Position numbers and translations under genes: made by a program
Notes under the pieces: generated by a model
The model's input: only the letters and a program-made list of their open reading frames with translations
Database searches by the model: none
What the model was told of the DNA's origin: nothing
Origin: Alitta virens
Lineage: Eukaryota; Annelida; Polychaeta; Phyllodocida; Nereididae
Direction of reading: 5' to 3'
Length of the DNA stretch: 64,000 bases
NCBI GenBank assembly: GCA_932294295.1
Contig: OW028576.1
Span: 50,337,199 to 50,401,198 of the forward strand
Shown here: in pieces, positions 25,861 through 37,014 of the stretch
Numbering within the stretch: the first letter of the stretch is position 1
How the letters are laid out: each line of letters begins with the position of its first letter

Positions 25861-27649
25861 GATTATTTTCTACAATATTTTAATGAAATAAATAAAGTAA
25901 GTTCACTCACCTGGACAAAGGCCTTGCTCACCACAATGGCCAACCGGGAACTGGGGGGGAGGCAGTCGATCATGTTCCACTCAAATGCAAAAAAAGTAGA
26001 TTTAAAGTCTTTGATAAAATTCCAAGTTTCCAGTGTTGAGTATTCCATTCCTTTGTGCAGAGGAAGACGATCACCCTCCAACATCTCTTCCCGACATCTC
26101 GCTGCTTCTTTTGGGGTTGTTTCGTGTGATTTATATTCTCTCTCGTCTCTCTGATCAATGAGGACAGGGACAACATCGAGAGAGACTTCCATTCCTTTGC
26201 AAGAACCGTCTCCCTCTCTGATAACCTTCCAAGGCCCTTTGACCCAAACGGGTCTCAGGTTAATGCCCTCCCAGCTGATCTTGCCCAGGGCCTCAATCAG
26301 ACTCAAGTTCAGTTCATAAAAGAATTCATCTTTATCCCACTCCTCTCCTGCAATATATACACTTCCTCCTATTACTCTTCCATCAGAATATCCATCAATA
26401 CAAAGCTGGACGTCCCCCTCGTCCAGTCGTCCACTCTTCAACTTCTCTCTCATGCTTCCTCCAATTTGAATTTTAGCAATTTCCTTGAATTCCGTCTTTT
26501 CTACCAAACGCCCAAAAAGTTCCACGAGGTCTTTACTTAAATCTTCCGCTTCTTTTTCCGATAAGACGAGCATCGGTTTCATTTTCTCAAGAACTCTTTT
26601 TTTAGCTTCTATTACTCCGCGACAAAGTTCTTTATGTCTGACGTCCGGGTGGGGTTCACTGGCGCGGCTTCCAAGATCTCGTGGGGTAAATCCAAATCGA
26701 TCAACGACATTTTCATTATTCCTAATTTGTTTTAGGAATTGAATTGCTCGTTGATTGTCGTGCAACTCCGCCAGATGCAAAGGGGTGCACCCGTCCACGT
26801 CTCTTGCGTCGATGTATTTCTCGATTATTTTAGGAGGAAGAAATTTGAGAGAGTCGAGGAATATGACGGCCAGATGAAGGGGACTTCTTTTCATCCAGTT
26901 ATAGTAAGCAAATGTTCCATGATATTCGTCTTTCCTTGGCAGGCACATGTCTTGGAATGATTTTTCTATTAATTCTTAACAGAATTTTTCTCGTTCATTT
27001 GTCATAAAAAGGAAGCAGTTTATCAGTTTTCCTGATTCCAAACATTCTTCCCATTTGTCGTACATCCAATGCACCAGTTTCCTTCCTAACTGAATCATTT
27101 CCTTGGAAACTGAATGAAGTTCTCCCAGGAAATTCAGATTAAATTTAGAATATAAAATCAAATCTTGAGTGAAATTCTTTTTGCTGCTCATTGAAACAAG
27201 AAGCTTCAAGTAAGAAAAAGTCCACTCTTCACTCCTTGTTAATTCTTTGGTCAATGATAGAATCCATTTCAGCTGATCATCTGTGGGTTGTGCTCCACCC
27301 TCTGCACACATACTCAGCATTTCCACAACAATCAATCTAACATCTAACCATTCATTATAATCTCCAGGGCATATCGCATCCCATACATGCTGCGCTGTTT
27401 TGCTGTTTTGCACAATAATCCTCACTATGTCCATCACAATGCCCATGAATCTTGGATTGTTCATCTTCTTCAAATTCTCCTTGGCTGTATCATTCAGTTC
27501 CATCTCGTACGAATGCGATTCCCAGTTTTTCACAGTTTTCGTCAAACTCAGCAACTTCTCAAGTTTCTCCTGAGTCCATTTCTCAGCTCCAAATTCTTGC
27601 TCAATCTGTCTCAGTCTGCAAAATAAATAATTATGTTTTAGATTCAAAT

Positions 27650-28515
27650 AAACTAACTTTCACAGTTTCAGTACCTGAAATATTAATCTTTTTTCCCACA
27701 GCTTTTATCTTGTAACAATATACAAACTTCAATTAAAAATAATTATGATCATTTTCAGTCACTGAAGTAAATATATCAATATTTGAATTTTTTTCATTTT
27801 AAATTTACTGCTTATTTTAACTTGACTCAAAATTACATGTCACAACGTAAATTTTTCTGATGAAAGTGATGTGTTGCTTTGTCTATCTGTCATTCTCAGC
27901 TTGTTGCTCCACCTTACCTGTCAGATTGCACCTCAATTATTTGACACCAAGGCTTCGCAAATAGCTAAAATATCTAGATCTTTTGACTGAGCACCTATGA
28001 AAGAACAGGGTTGTAATATTACGACCTGGGTCCTTGTACATAGACCTCCGTTCGCTACAAAGTGTGGATTGCGTATGGATGGTCAGAGCAAAGCTGATGT
28101 CAACTGATACTCTAAAACTTGTCAGAAACTTCTAACAGCTTAAACTTAGTCTAAACTAGTGACAACACACAACAATTTGTATGAATTTAAGCCACAGGGA
28201 TTTAAGAAACCGTTTAGTTACAGTTTTAGCTATTTACAAATACTCACAGGTTGAAAACTGCTCTTTTATCGATTTTCTTTATGTTGCTCCTTTCAATAAA
28301 ATAAAGAACTCCAGCCGTGTGCGCGGTTTGTTTACAAAGGAAGCAAAATCACCAAGCAACTAGGGTGAACCAATAAGCGAGATCGTAGTTAATCCGGGCC
28401 TCTAGCGTCGCGGGATAAACAAACCACGGCAGACAGCAGGTATTCTACAGCCCTCAATTATCGCTCACAAGTCCGCTGTTTTATAGTCGTACTTACATTA
28501 TCTACACAGCTCGAT
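27650..28515. other. Spacer between the cGAS-like gene and the YqaJ gene
   Basis: The 5' end of the cGAS-like gene and the promoter of the divergent YqaJ gene should lie here. No TATA box, exon or transposon terminus could be fixed. 28370-28450 is locally GC-richer. Confidence 0.35.
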
Positions 28516-28692
28516 ATGAGTGAAAAGGAAGAAAAGAACTGTGTTTTGATGATTTCAAACGGTGGAAGGTGCCTAACTGAAGAGTTTTCTTAAAAAACGG
28601 GCTCTGAAGACATCTTCAAAGAAGGATGAGCTGTGTGCGTTGGCCTTCGCTGCATACAAGGTAGGGACAGCCTAAAAATTTGTTTACTAATA

Positions 28693-30363
28693 GGCCGCAG
28701 GAGCGGCCCCATAGGGGCCGCCCGTAGGGCTTTTATGACTAGAGATTGGCCAAAAATAAAATCTACTGACGTGCTATTCTCAAATGACCGGATCGGAACT
28801 TTGTTGTCCTAATTAATGAACGTAGAAATCAATGCGCAGTCATAATGAGGTCATGATGCGCCACGATGAAAAATAGGCCAAAAAGTCACAACAAACTTGT
28901 AATGATGACGTCACAGAGAATTGCCTTTGGCGCCGCCCCCACTGTGAGGCAAACATGTGCAAGTACGTTAGTTTAATTATTATCGTGCGCTGGAAAACGA
29001 CATGTTCGCTCAACCGGAACCAGCGCGATTTTGGTTCCCTTGACTGTTATGTAACAGATTGCTATTTGTGATAATTGCTTTTGGTTAATTTCACTTTAAA
29101 TCTGACACTTTGGCTCATTCCTACAGGCCTAGGAATTGCATTTATTATGACAAATGCAATTTTTGATGACCGAAAAATACTTGCGTCTCCTAGCTAGCTA
29201 GCTCATTTGAAAAAAAAATGAAGTAAATGTTGGTAGTTTTAATTTCTCATCTGCTTCATTGATTGGCAATAGAAAAGAGGGTAAAATCTCAACTCCATAG
29301 TTTACAAATATGTTTTCCATGCAGGTATAAACCGTTTTGTAACTTAAATGCATTATTTAACCACCAATTTCAAGAAAAATACTATAATTTAAGCATTGCT
29401 GCTTATACACTTGCTTTTATGGTCCCATTAAATAAAGTTAGCCCAATTAAGCAAGTACGTGACATTACCCACATGTATGAAAATGGCATCAAAGTATAAT
29501 TTTAGTAAATCACACCTCCTGTGGCCTCTTATGCACACTGCATTATCATATTATTACAAGGAGGTGTAAAATTTGTGCAACTCGATTTATAGTGGATTAA
29601 TTCATCACACTGTTATTAATTTATTATAAGTAAATACTAGGTAGTGAATTTATAATATGAATATGCAATGTGCATGAGAGACCGCAGGAGTTGTAGAATT
29701 AGTACTAAAATGATACTTTGAAGTTTGATGCCATTTTCAAGTAATAACAACCATAATCGCGATCGTTCCGGTTGAGCGAACACATCGTTTTTTGTTCGCC
29801 AGTGGTGCGGCCAAAGCCATTTTCTGTGACGTCATAAATAAAAGTTTTAATTGTGACGTTTCTAAAGGCCTTTTTTGTAAGCGCGCATCATAACGGCGTA
29901 TTGATTTAAAACCTAAGCGCCACGGCAAATCACAGAGTTTGTTAAAGCTCGTTGCCTAGCAAATGGCCTAGTAATTAAATAAGCTCTGCTCTGATTGGTC
30001 GAACGTTCATTTAGTTGGCTAGCTTTGTGGAAAATCACGGCAGTGGACATCCCTAACATGGAACATTCAAAACCATACTTCTACTGCTTGTCCAGTCTTG
30101 AATCACATAGAAATGATCATTAATAGTGTTTTAATGTGAGTTAATTCAATTTGTCTGCTAGATCTTAAGTTAAGAGCTGTTAAGAACGATTTTTGTGTAT
30201 GTAGGTCATTATTATTTTGTGCGCATCATGGCCGCGCAGATTAATTAGGACAACATAGTTCGATCCGGTCATCTGAGAATAGCATGACAGTAGATTTTGT
30301 TTTTGGCCAATCTCTAGTCATAAAAGCCCTACGGGCGGCCCCTGAGGGGCCGCTCCTGCGGCC
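28693..30363. mobile_element. 1.67-kb foldback element with very long inverted arms
   Basis: Ends ggccgcaggagcggcccc and its complement. The arms are alignable inward to about 29560 and from about 29640, covering most of the element (shared aaatctactgacgtgctatt, ccggatcggaac, gatgacgtcacag, tgttcgctcaaccggaac, acctcctgtggcctcttatg). The flanks repeat taata (28688-28692 and 30364-30368), a possible 5-bp target duplication. No coding capacity. It lies in intron 1 of the YqaJ gene. Confidence 0.8.
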
Positions 30364-30713
30364 TAATAAAGGAAAGAGTAAGAACAAATTACAATATGAA
30401 AGGACAGGATTGAAAATTTTCACCTTCTGATTGGGCATTTTTTTCCTCAATCCTGATTGGCTTTCTCCAAGGGTAAGTTAGTATATATATAATACAATTA
30501 ATTATTTCTGCATACCAAACTTAAAGATAATGCCATTATATTATAAATAATGCAGAACAAGTTGTGGATTAATGTAGACCAGATCTCTGAAAGTGCAGAA
30601 AAAGTTTTATGTTAACTAGTATTAGATAGTGCAGTCCAGGTTTAGAAAAATGCAGACCAGGTATGAGAAAATGCAGACCAATTGAGTCTCAGTATAATGG
30701 AAATTGCAGACTA
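30364..30713. repeat. Intron segment shared with 38512-38851
   Basis: Nearly identical to 38512-38851 apart from a short insertion (gattgaaaatt near 30407). It contains several tgcagacca-like motifs. Together with the preceding foldback right arm it forms a unit of about 780 bp found twice in the window. Confidence 0.85.
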
Positions 30714-31494
30714 CGGCCTATAATACATTATGTCTGTAATGATATAGGCAGACATTTATGAATTGTTACTGCACATTTTTTTTTATCAGAATTAAAATTA
30801 ATCAATCATCAATTTTTTTAAGGAGGGAAGACCTTTGGAATCCACTGATGAACAGGAAGATGCAGCCAGGTTAGAGGACTATAGCTCACTCCTAACATTT
30901 GTGTGTGGGCAGAAGACTATCACCATTTCAGACCCAATGGATCTGAAGTCAGGATGGGTGTCAGAACAGGTGAGATGTCAATTTTTTTAAGAAGTATTGT
31001 GCATGTTTAATTTCTTGTGCATTGGTTCGCAGTTTTGAATATCTATGAGAAGTCAAAATGTGTTGTATCCATGTTAACTGTTTATTTTCTTGTCACCAGG
31101 ATGGTGTGTCAAAGTGGCCACCGACAATGGACCTGGATATTGCCGAGTATCTACTCAGTGCATTTCAGACTGCACCCCTGACCAAGCGCCTGTTAAGTGA
31201 TTACAAGGAGGGAAAAGCCTACTCATATTTTGATAGCAAATGGCTAGACCAGGTGTTCTATCATCCCCTTGGTGATGACTCTCCTGTATGTCTGCTGAGG
31301 TCAAAGTCAATCCCATCCCAGAAAATCAGCAACATCCCACACCGAGTCTGGATAGCAGTTGAGAAGTACACTGGTTCCATTAAGAGCAGCTACTGCACTT
31401 GTTTTGCTGGGTAAGATAATATATTATTATATATAATTTTTTGTATTCAAAATTAAGTTTGGATTTATTTCTTCTATGTAATGTTTGTTATTTG

Positions 31495-31550
31495 TTTTCT
31501 GTTAATGTTTCATTGTTTTCTGTTAATGTTTCATTGTTTTCTGTTTGTGG
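31495..31550. repeat. Short tandem repeat, about 21-bp unit
   Basis: tgttttctgttaatgtttca repeats about 2.5 times in an intron of the YqaJ gene. Confidence 0.8.
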
Positions 31551-33159
31551 TTTGTCCCACAGAATGAATTGACTCATAACTACACAAGTCTCAACAGTGG
31601 TAAATATTTACAGTCTGGTTTCTTTGATTACTCAGCATCTACAAGGAAGGCTAAGAGAGGTAAATGAACTACCATTAGCTGCTTAAGTAACCTGTAGCAG
31701 TAACTCATATCTTAATTGTAGCAATATATTTTTATTTATATGGCTTGTATTTCATTGACAAACATACTTAAATGTTTAGTCTATTGATAATTTGGTTTTC
31801 TTTTTACAGGCTGGGTTCAACCTGTAACCATGTGGCAGCTGTCTTATTTAAGATAGACTGGGCTTGGAAAAGTGGCATCACCAACAAGTCGTGTACATCG
31901 AGGCCATGTACCTGGAACGAATTTGGCGCCAAAGGAAAGGTGTTGGACCTGCAACCAGTTTCCGAGCTGGAGTGGAGAAAACCTCACTATGGAAAAGGGG
32001 GCAAGTACACTGATTAAAAGTTAGATCTATCCCTATGAAAGAAGAAGGCTTAAGCACTCAATACAATGTTGTTGTTTTTTGGTCTGTCACTGCTTAAAAA
32101 TCAGGAGTGGATGCTGTTGATCCAGTCATTCAGAGAAGATAAAAGTGTTTGTGCAAACATTTAGTTTACTCCGATTTATTTCCTTGCAGGTGACAAAACT
32201 GCTATAAACAATGCAGTACGAAAGAACTTCCAGCCAAGCCAAGCTCCACAGCCAAGCATTCAGACACTGACCAATGCGCTCTATGGCAGCTGCCCTTCCG
32301 CATGTATTTTTGAATATGTCGACCTCCCTAATCAACATTTGCCTCCACCACAAGATGATGTGAATGTCTACTCTGAAGTTGAGGTAGTCTCGGAAAATCT
32401 ACCACCACCAGTTCCACATCTAATACAGCAGGGCTGCACTTCCTGGGTATTTTCTGAAACCCAGGTATCGGGAATTGAACATCTTACCAGAGGTCAAGGT
32501 TCCAACAGTGAATGGTACAATCAGAAAGTTGGACGCATATCAGCATCGAACATCCACTCCGTCTTGACAAAGGTACGCCACATGGAACGCTGTGCCCCTA
32601 AGAGACTGGATTGTTTCAATTTGCTGCAGAAGCTCTGCTCTGAAGCAGTAAATGACTTGAGCCAAGTACCTGCAATTAAGTATGGACAGTCCATGGAAAC
32701 AGAAGCCAGGCACACATATTACCAGATGAACAAGGGTGCACATCAGCATTTAGAGGTACAGGAATGTGGCATGTGTGTTGTGCAGCATCATGGGTACATA
32801 AGTGCCAGCCCTGATGCTTTGGTGAACTGTTCCTGCTGTGGCCAGGGATTACTTGAAATAAAATGTCCGCTAACCTTGGCTCATGCTGATCCAAGTAAAG
32901 AGCCACCTGCTTACATTGTGACTGTGGATGGACGTCACATTCTGAAGAAAGAGCATCCTTATTACAGCCAAGTCATCACCCAGATGGGTGCCACAGGCAG
33001 AAAGTGGTGCGACTGTTTCATCTACTCCAGACAAGGATCGCTCACAGTCCGAATCAAGTTTGATGACTCTTGGTGGCAGAGTCTGGTTTCAGCTTGTGAC
33101 ACATTCTTTTTAAACCACATGATTGACTTTATAAAATCTAAAAATTGTGTTTGATTAAC

Positions 33160-34480
33160 CTTAAAGATAACCTGATGACGGCTTTGGTATACAGTTTCTG
33201 CTATGCACATTTATGTATTTCACAAGTCTATCTGCTAATCTGGCTAAGATTTTGCTAAAGGTGATATGGAAATCATTACAGAAATTTTTTAAATTCAATG
33301 TGTATCTATCTCTTGCACTAAAAGAATCTGTAATTAAATTTGTTACATTATTCAATCAATGTTGCTGGAAATTTGATGTTTCTTTGAATTATATTCATAT
33401 AAATCATACTATTGTCCATTTGGAGTTATATCTTGTTCATTCATAGGCAATCATACTGATATGTAAATAGTGTACATAAATTAGGTAAAATATATATGGT
33501 GAGACAATTAATTGTCTAATTAATTAATCCCACCTGGTTCTATCCAGGTGCTTAAGCTTGACCAGGGATTATTACGTTCCCAGTACTAGTGATAATCACT
33601 GTACTGCAAGCAGTCATCTGTATTTGATCCTTCTATCGTGTCATTTATATAATTGCACAATTACATGTAAGTATTATAAACCTGACACCGGAACCAATGA
33701 CCAAGGAATACCCTAGTCAGGTCCAAGAATGGTGACCACTTTAGTCTCTGATTGCTCACAAGCAATCTTTCAACATGTCTACTCAAGGACAAGGAAATGT
33801 AAAGTTTAAATGCACTTTTTTTAATCTGTCATTTTCGAACTCATTTTATAGAGCTATTTTGTGATGTCAAAAAGCAGTTACACACATAAATCATCTCAAC
33901 TCTTGATATATGAGGTGAGGTACTCAATCCACCTTCCACTGAATTTATTCTTATAATGTCAGATCAACACAAGTCTTACACATCTTATCCTGCCAACTCT
34001 ATGTCAGTGGAATAACACGTTTTTATTCACATCTCTCTTTCCTGCCTTTCCAGAACTATTAGCGGCAAACATACAATTTAGGTTATGTTAATTTACTACA
34101 AGTTCTTTACGTCTCGTAATATTAACTGTCAAAATCCCTTCCTATGTTCACAATTGTGAAAAATTCACATGAATAATTTCTGCACTTTGAAGCTTAATGT
34201 TACATAAATGTAATAGAATACTTTCATGCACTCAATTATCAGAATTAAGTAAGATTACAACATCATAACAGAGAATCATACAATACAATGTAATTGCTAT
34301 GCCCTGATTTGCCTAACAAAGCAAAATTCAATTATAATTATCAGAACTCAATAGTTTTGTAACCTATCATCAATTTGTTATTGTTGTTTCATACTACAGA
34401 ATCATAATATCTACAGTAATAGTTAAGCCATAATTAAAGTTATTAATTCACAAAAATTTGCAATAGGACTCAAATGTCTA
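33160..34480. other. Non-coding spacer between convergent transposon genes
   Basis: AT-rich, with a small hairpin (cacctgg-ttctat-ccaggtg near 33531-33550). No coding segment. The 3' ends of both convergent genes should lie here. Confidence 0.45.
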
Positions 34481-34481
34481 A

Positions 34482-36105
34482 TCAATTGACTAAAGGGGGA
34501 TGCAAGTTGCAAAGGGCAGCACAAACTGTGAAAATGTCATCAACTAAAGGTACTAAAGAGATTGGTAATGTTCCAGTCAATATTGAGTACCTCTTCATTC
34601 GGCCTATGGCACGTTCAACATGAATCCTGGCGTTTGCCACTGCTTTGGTTTTCTGAACTTGGGAACGTATCATCTGATCCATACCTGAACTTGGAGGTGG
34701 AATAAGAAGCTTTGCACCACGCAACAGCAAGTCCTCTTGAATTGGAAATCCTCGGTCAGCCATAACTAAGTCTCCGTGATCCAAAAGATCCAAAAATCCA
34801 CTGTCACAGGTAATCTTTTTGTCCGAAGTTCTCCCTCCCCAGGCTTTGGAAAGAAAAGTAATGGCACCATTCGGAGAATACCAATCAATACCTTGACGGT
34901 GTTGTGCTTTTTATAGTCAGACCATGTCTGTGCTTGTAGGTCAAGATGTCGAGGCCTCTCAATGAATACTTCAGTGCAGTCTATTGTGACTCTAAGGTTA
35001 GGATACTTCTCCATGTCCTTGGGAAGATGTTCATGAATCCTTTCTTTAGGAGGCCAAAAGATGAGTGGTTTCACTACTTTCGACAACATTCGAGCATAAG
35101 TATTGAATATCTGTGACACTGATGATGAGGAAACACCAAACATATCACCCAGCAGCTCATTTATCAGCCCAAGCCTTAGCTTCATCAAAACCATCACCAG
35201 TTCTTCTCGTACAGACAGTTTTCTTGCTGGCCCAGACTTGGACTGTAGAATTTCTTGTCGTGGAATATATTTTTGGCTGCCTCGCCAGTACTGCATATTG
35301 GATGCCACTGGGGTGATGAGTTGGACAAGATTATCAAAGGCACTTAGAGAAGGCAGTCCCGTGTATGTGTTGACTTTTTCATCAGATTTTAGATATCTGC
35401 CACTCACATTCTCTGATTTTGTAGACAGGCCCTGCTTTCTTTCAACTCATCATAGCGAAACTGTAATTCCTTCACAGTGGCATCCTTAGTAGCACATCCA
35501 ACACAGTCACATTCTGTGGAACAATTACACCGGTAACTGTAGCAGTGATCGTGTCCCGTTGACGGACCATCATCCTCAGGGAGCTCACAAGCCAATTGCT
35601 TGGTGGCGCTAGCACTTCGCGAAAGAGACCTCTCCTTTGGCGGCTTTCTAGAGGCTGGTAGATTATCTGAAATTTGAATAATATACTAAATACACCAACC
35701 ATACATACATGCATAAAAACAGAGAGAATATAAATAATCTAGTAAAACACAATACTTGATTTACAATTTCATAAATAATATATATAAAATGTACTTGAGT
35801 TGTACCTCTGTGACCAAGGTTGATGGTTTGGGTTACCAGGAGTGGGCTTGCCATCTACAAAGTGATCTGAGCAGATCCTGTCATCGGGGCTAGGTGTCCA
35901 GTTCTTTCCTGCTGTGTTCCTACGATACACAGCTCTGGCCCATTCAAAACGACTGTTCAAGTTTTTTTTTCGGTCGGGAAAGGGAAAATGGGGCAGCACA
36001 AGAGCACATCCCATGACGTTGATTGTGTTGGCTGCACAGTTGCTTTCGCCACCTGTTCAAAGTGTATGTACTCTTAGAGCAGTGAGTGAAGGCACATATC
36101 CTCAT
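34482..36105 (-). pseudogene. THAP zinc-finger plus DDE transposase (DDE_Tnp_4 type), frameshifted
   Basis: Two minus-strand exons: about 36105-35806 (THAP-like) and 35666-34482. The first reads RICAFTHCSKSTYTLNRWRK, then QLCSQHNQRHG, and in another frame RFEWARAVYRRNTAGKNW and RICSDHFVDG, giving the C...C...W...C-x2-H layout of THAP domains. The second has a cysteine-rich linker (CNCSTECDCVGC) and a DDE core with D in VTIDCTEVFIE, D in LVMADRGF and E in HVERAIGRMKRY. Frameshifts are visible in the first exon near 35980 and 35830, at the start of the core near 35405, and near 34885, where the frame passes from KVLIGI to the one giving WGGRTSDKK. All catalytic residues remain, but in different frames. 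The transposase would cut and rejoin element ends; this copy cannot make a full one. Confidence 0.8.
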
Positions 36106-36109
36106 CTTC

Positions 36110-36800
36110 ACTACATCTGTGTGAAAGCCAAAATCCTCATCTTCGATTACATGTATCAAAAGTTGAAAACTTCCTCAGAACAAAGAAGATCTAGTATATT
36201 TTCTGCTCACACATACGTTCAATGCTTCCATCCACGTGTGTTTGTTTATCCCGACAAATGTCCGCGTCATCATTTTTCGCGCATGCGCGCGGCTAACTAC
36301 GATGCCGCTTATTAGAAACCGGCGTATACGGCCATTTTGAATGACGTCACACTTAATATGGCGGCAGTGTCGGACTCGGCCATGTTGATGAAGACAGGAT
36401 GAACTATGCTGCATCTCGTCGAATTTGGCGACAAATAAGCTGAGATTTTTGACATCCAGTTAGCAGAATTAACCCGGTGAGTGTTCTGAACAATTCTTAA
36501 AACTTTCAGTTTGTGACAAGTCGTATGGGTTGAAGAAACATGATGTTCATGACATGCTGAGTGTGTAAACAAAGGGTGAACTCGTGTAGCCCGAACGCGA
36601 ACAGACTGCCTTGCAATGCAGGGCCGAACTGATAAACCACTTTTCAACCACTCTAGCTCTTACAAAATCAAGTGCTGTGAACCAATCAGCCAGAACTGAC
36701 TGAAAACTACGTCATCACCTGAATTTTGTATGTGGAAAAACCGAGCTATTAACACAAACTACCACCTCAAATGTTAATATCTGTAGATGTTGTTGTTGCA
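36110..36800. other. Upstream region of the THAP-DDE gene
   Basis: GC-richer than the surroundings with several tgacgtca/gcgcgc motifs (36285, 36343), as expected of a promoter for the minus-strand transposase. No terminal repeat matching the left side of the YqaJ gene was found, so the outer ends of the ISL2EU-like element remain unknown. Confidence 0.35.
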
Positions 36801-37014
36801 GAAGACATTTTACGGGTGATTGTATAATGCGGACCCGGCGGACCATGCGGACCAGCGCTAAAACAAACAAGCCTTTGTTTGTTTAGACAAATACAACACA
36901 CCCCTATTTTGGCCGTATATTGAAGAATGTGGACCATGCAGATCATGCAGAACAAAAAGAAGTTTTAGCAATCACCAGCTTAATTAAAAAATAATAATAA
37001 TAAAAATAAAACAA

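Larger units (their letters stand above)
16440..25900 (-). other. 9.5-kb intron of the cGAS-like gene, filled with repeats
   Basis: No host exon was recognised. It holds a duplicated segment near both ends (17280-17890 and 25240-25860), several copies of a 200-bp repeat (19330-19505, 22765-22970, 23750-23950 and inverted 24230-24370), foldback arm 22470-23700, a 212-bp hairpin element at 22054-22265 and an ACTG-rich tract. Confidence 0.6.
15970..27615 (-). pseudogene. cGAS-like receptor: ankyrin repeats plus Mab-21 nucleotidyltransferase, interrupted by one TAA
   Basis: Two exons are visible on the minus strand: 27615-25911 (acceptor ttttgcag, donor GTGAGT) and 16424-15970 (acceptor after ttttgtatttgcag), separated by a 9.5-kb intron. 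Order: helical N-terminal region (about 27615-26980); two or three ankyrin-type repeats (RSPLHLA, DGCTPLHLAE, FGFTPRDL); nucleotidyltransferase core with GGS (near 26460), an E-G-D pair in DEGDVQL (26425-26405) and the third acidic residue in VSLDVVPVL (about 26175). These match the GS, E-x-D and D positions of cGAS/Mab-21 enzymes. The second exon supplies the helical lobe (ITSYTIKTALFYLL). Family knowledge: cGLRs sense nucleic acid and make cyclic dinucleotides for STING; activity here is inferred. An in-frame TAA at 26976-26978 separates the N-terminal region from the ankyrin/NTase part; both sides are in the same frame. The 5' exon was not found. A minor alternative is a start at the Met at 26946-26948, giving a protein without the N-terminus. 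Confidence 0.8.
28516..33154 (+). pseudogene. SAP/SWIM/YqaJ exonuclease-fold gene of an ISL2EU-like transposon, partly decayed
   Basis: Exons: 28516-28660 (SAP-like start; LKSFLKKRALKTSSKKDELC, then ALAFAAYK), about 30826-30969, 31100-31410, 31810-about 32004, 32190-33154. The third and fourth together encode a SWIM zinc finger: YCTCFAG across the intron to STCNHVAA, giving CxC...CxH with splice phases that fit. The last exon is a YqaJ-type nuclease fold: GRISASNIHSV, KYGQSMETEARHTY, ISASPDALV, GLLEIKCP and YYSQVITQMGATGR, with the D...ExK catalytic pattern (SPDAL, LEIKCP). YqaJ proteins are lambda-exonuclease-like. First exon: the SAP region is spread over different frames with stops. The junction 32004/32190 is out of phase. 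The final exon is open for over 300 codons. A 1.67-kb foldback element fills much of intron 1. It converges on the THAP-DDE gene, and my recollection is that ISL2EU transposons carry such a second gene. Confidence 0.8.

Noticed and set aside
26485..27715. + strand frames across the cGAS-like exon
   Set aside because: Antisense shadows. The minus strand has domain motifs and proper splice sites.
28300..36650. Shared terminal repeats for the whole ISL2EU-like element
   Set aside because: A weak tttgtttac similarity near 28328 and 36570 is too short to support as element ends.
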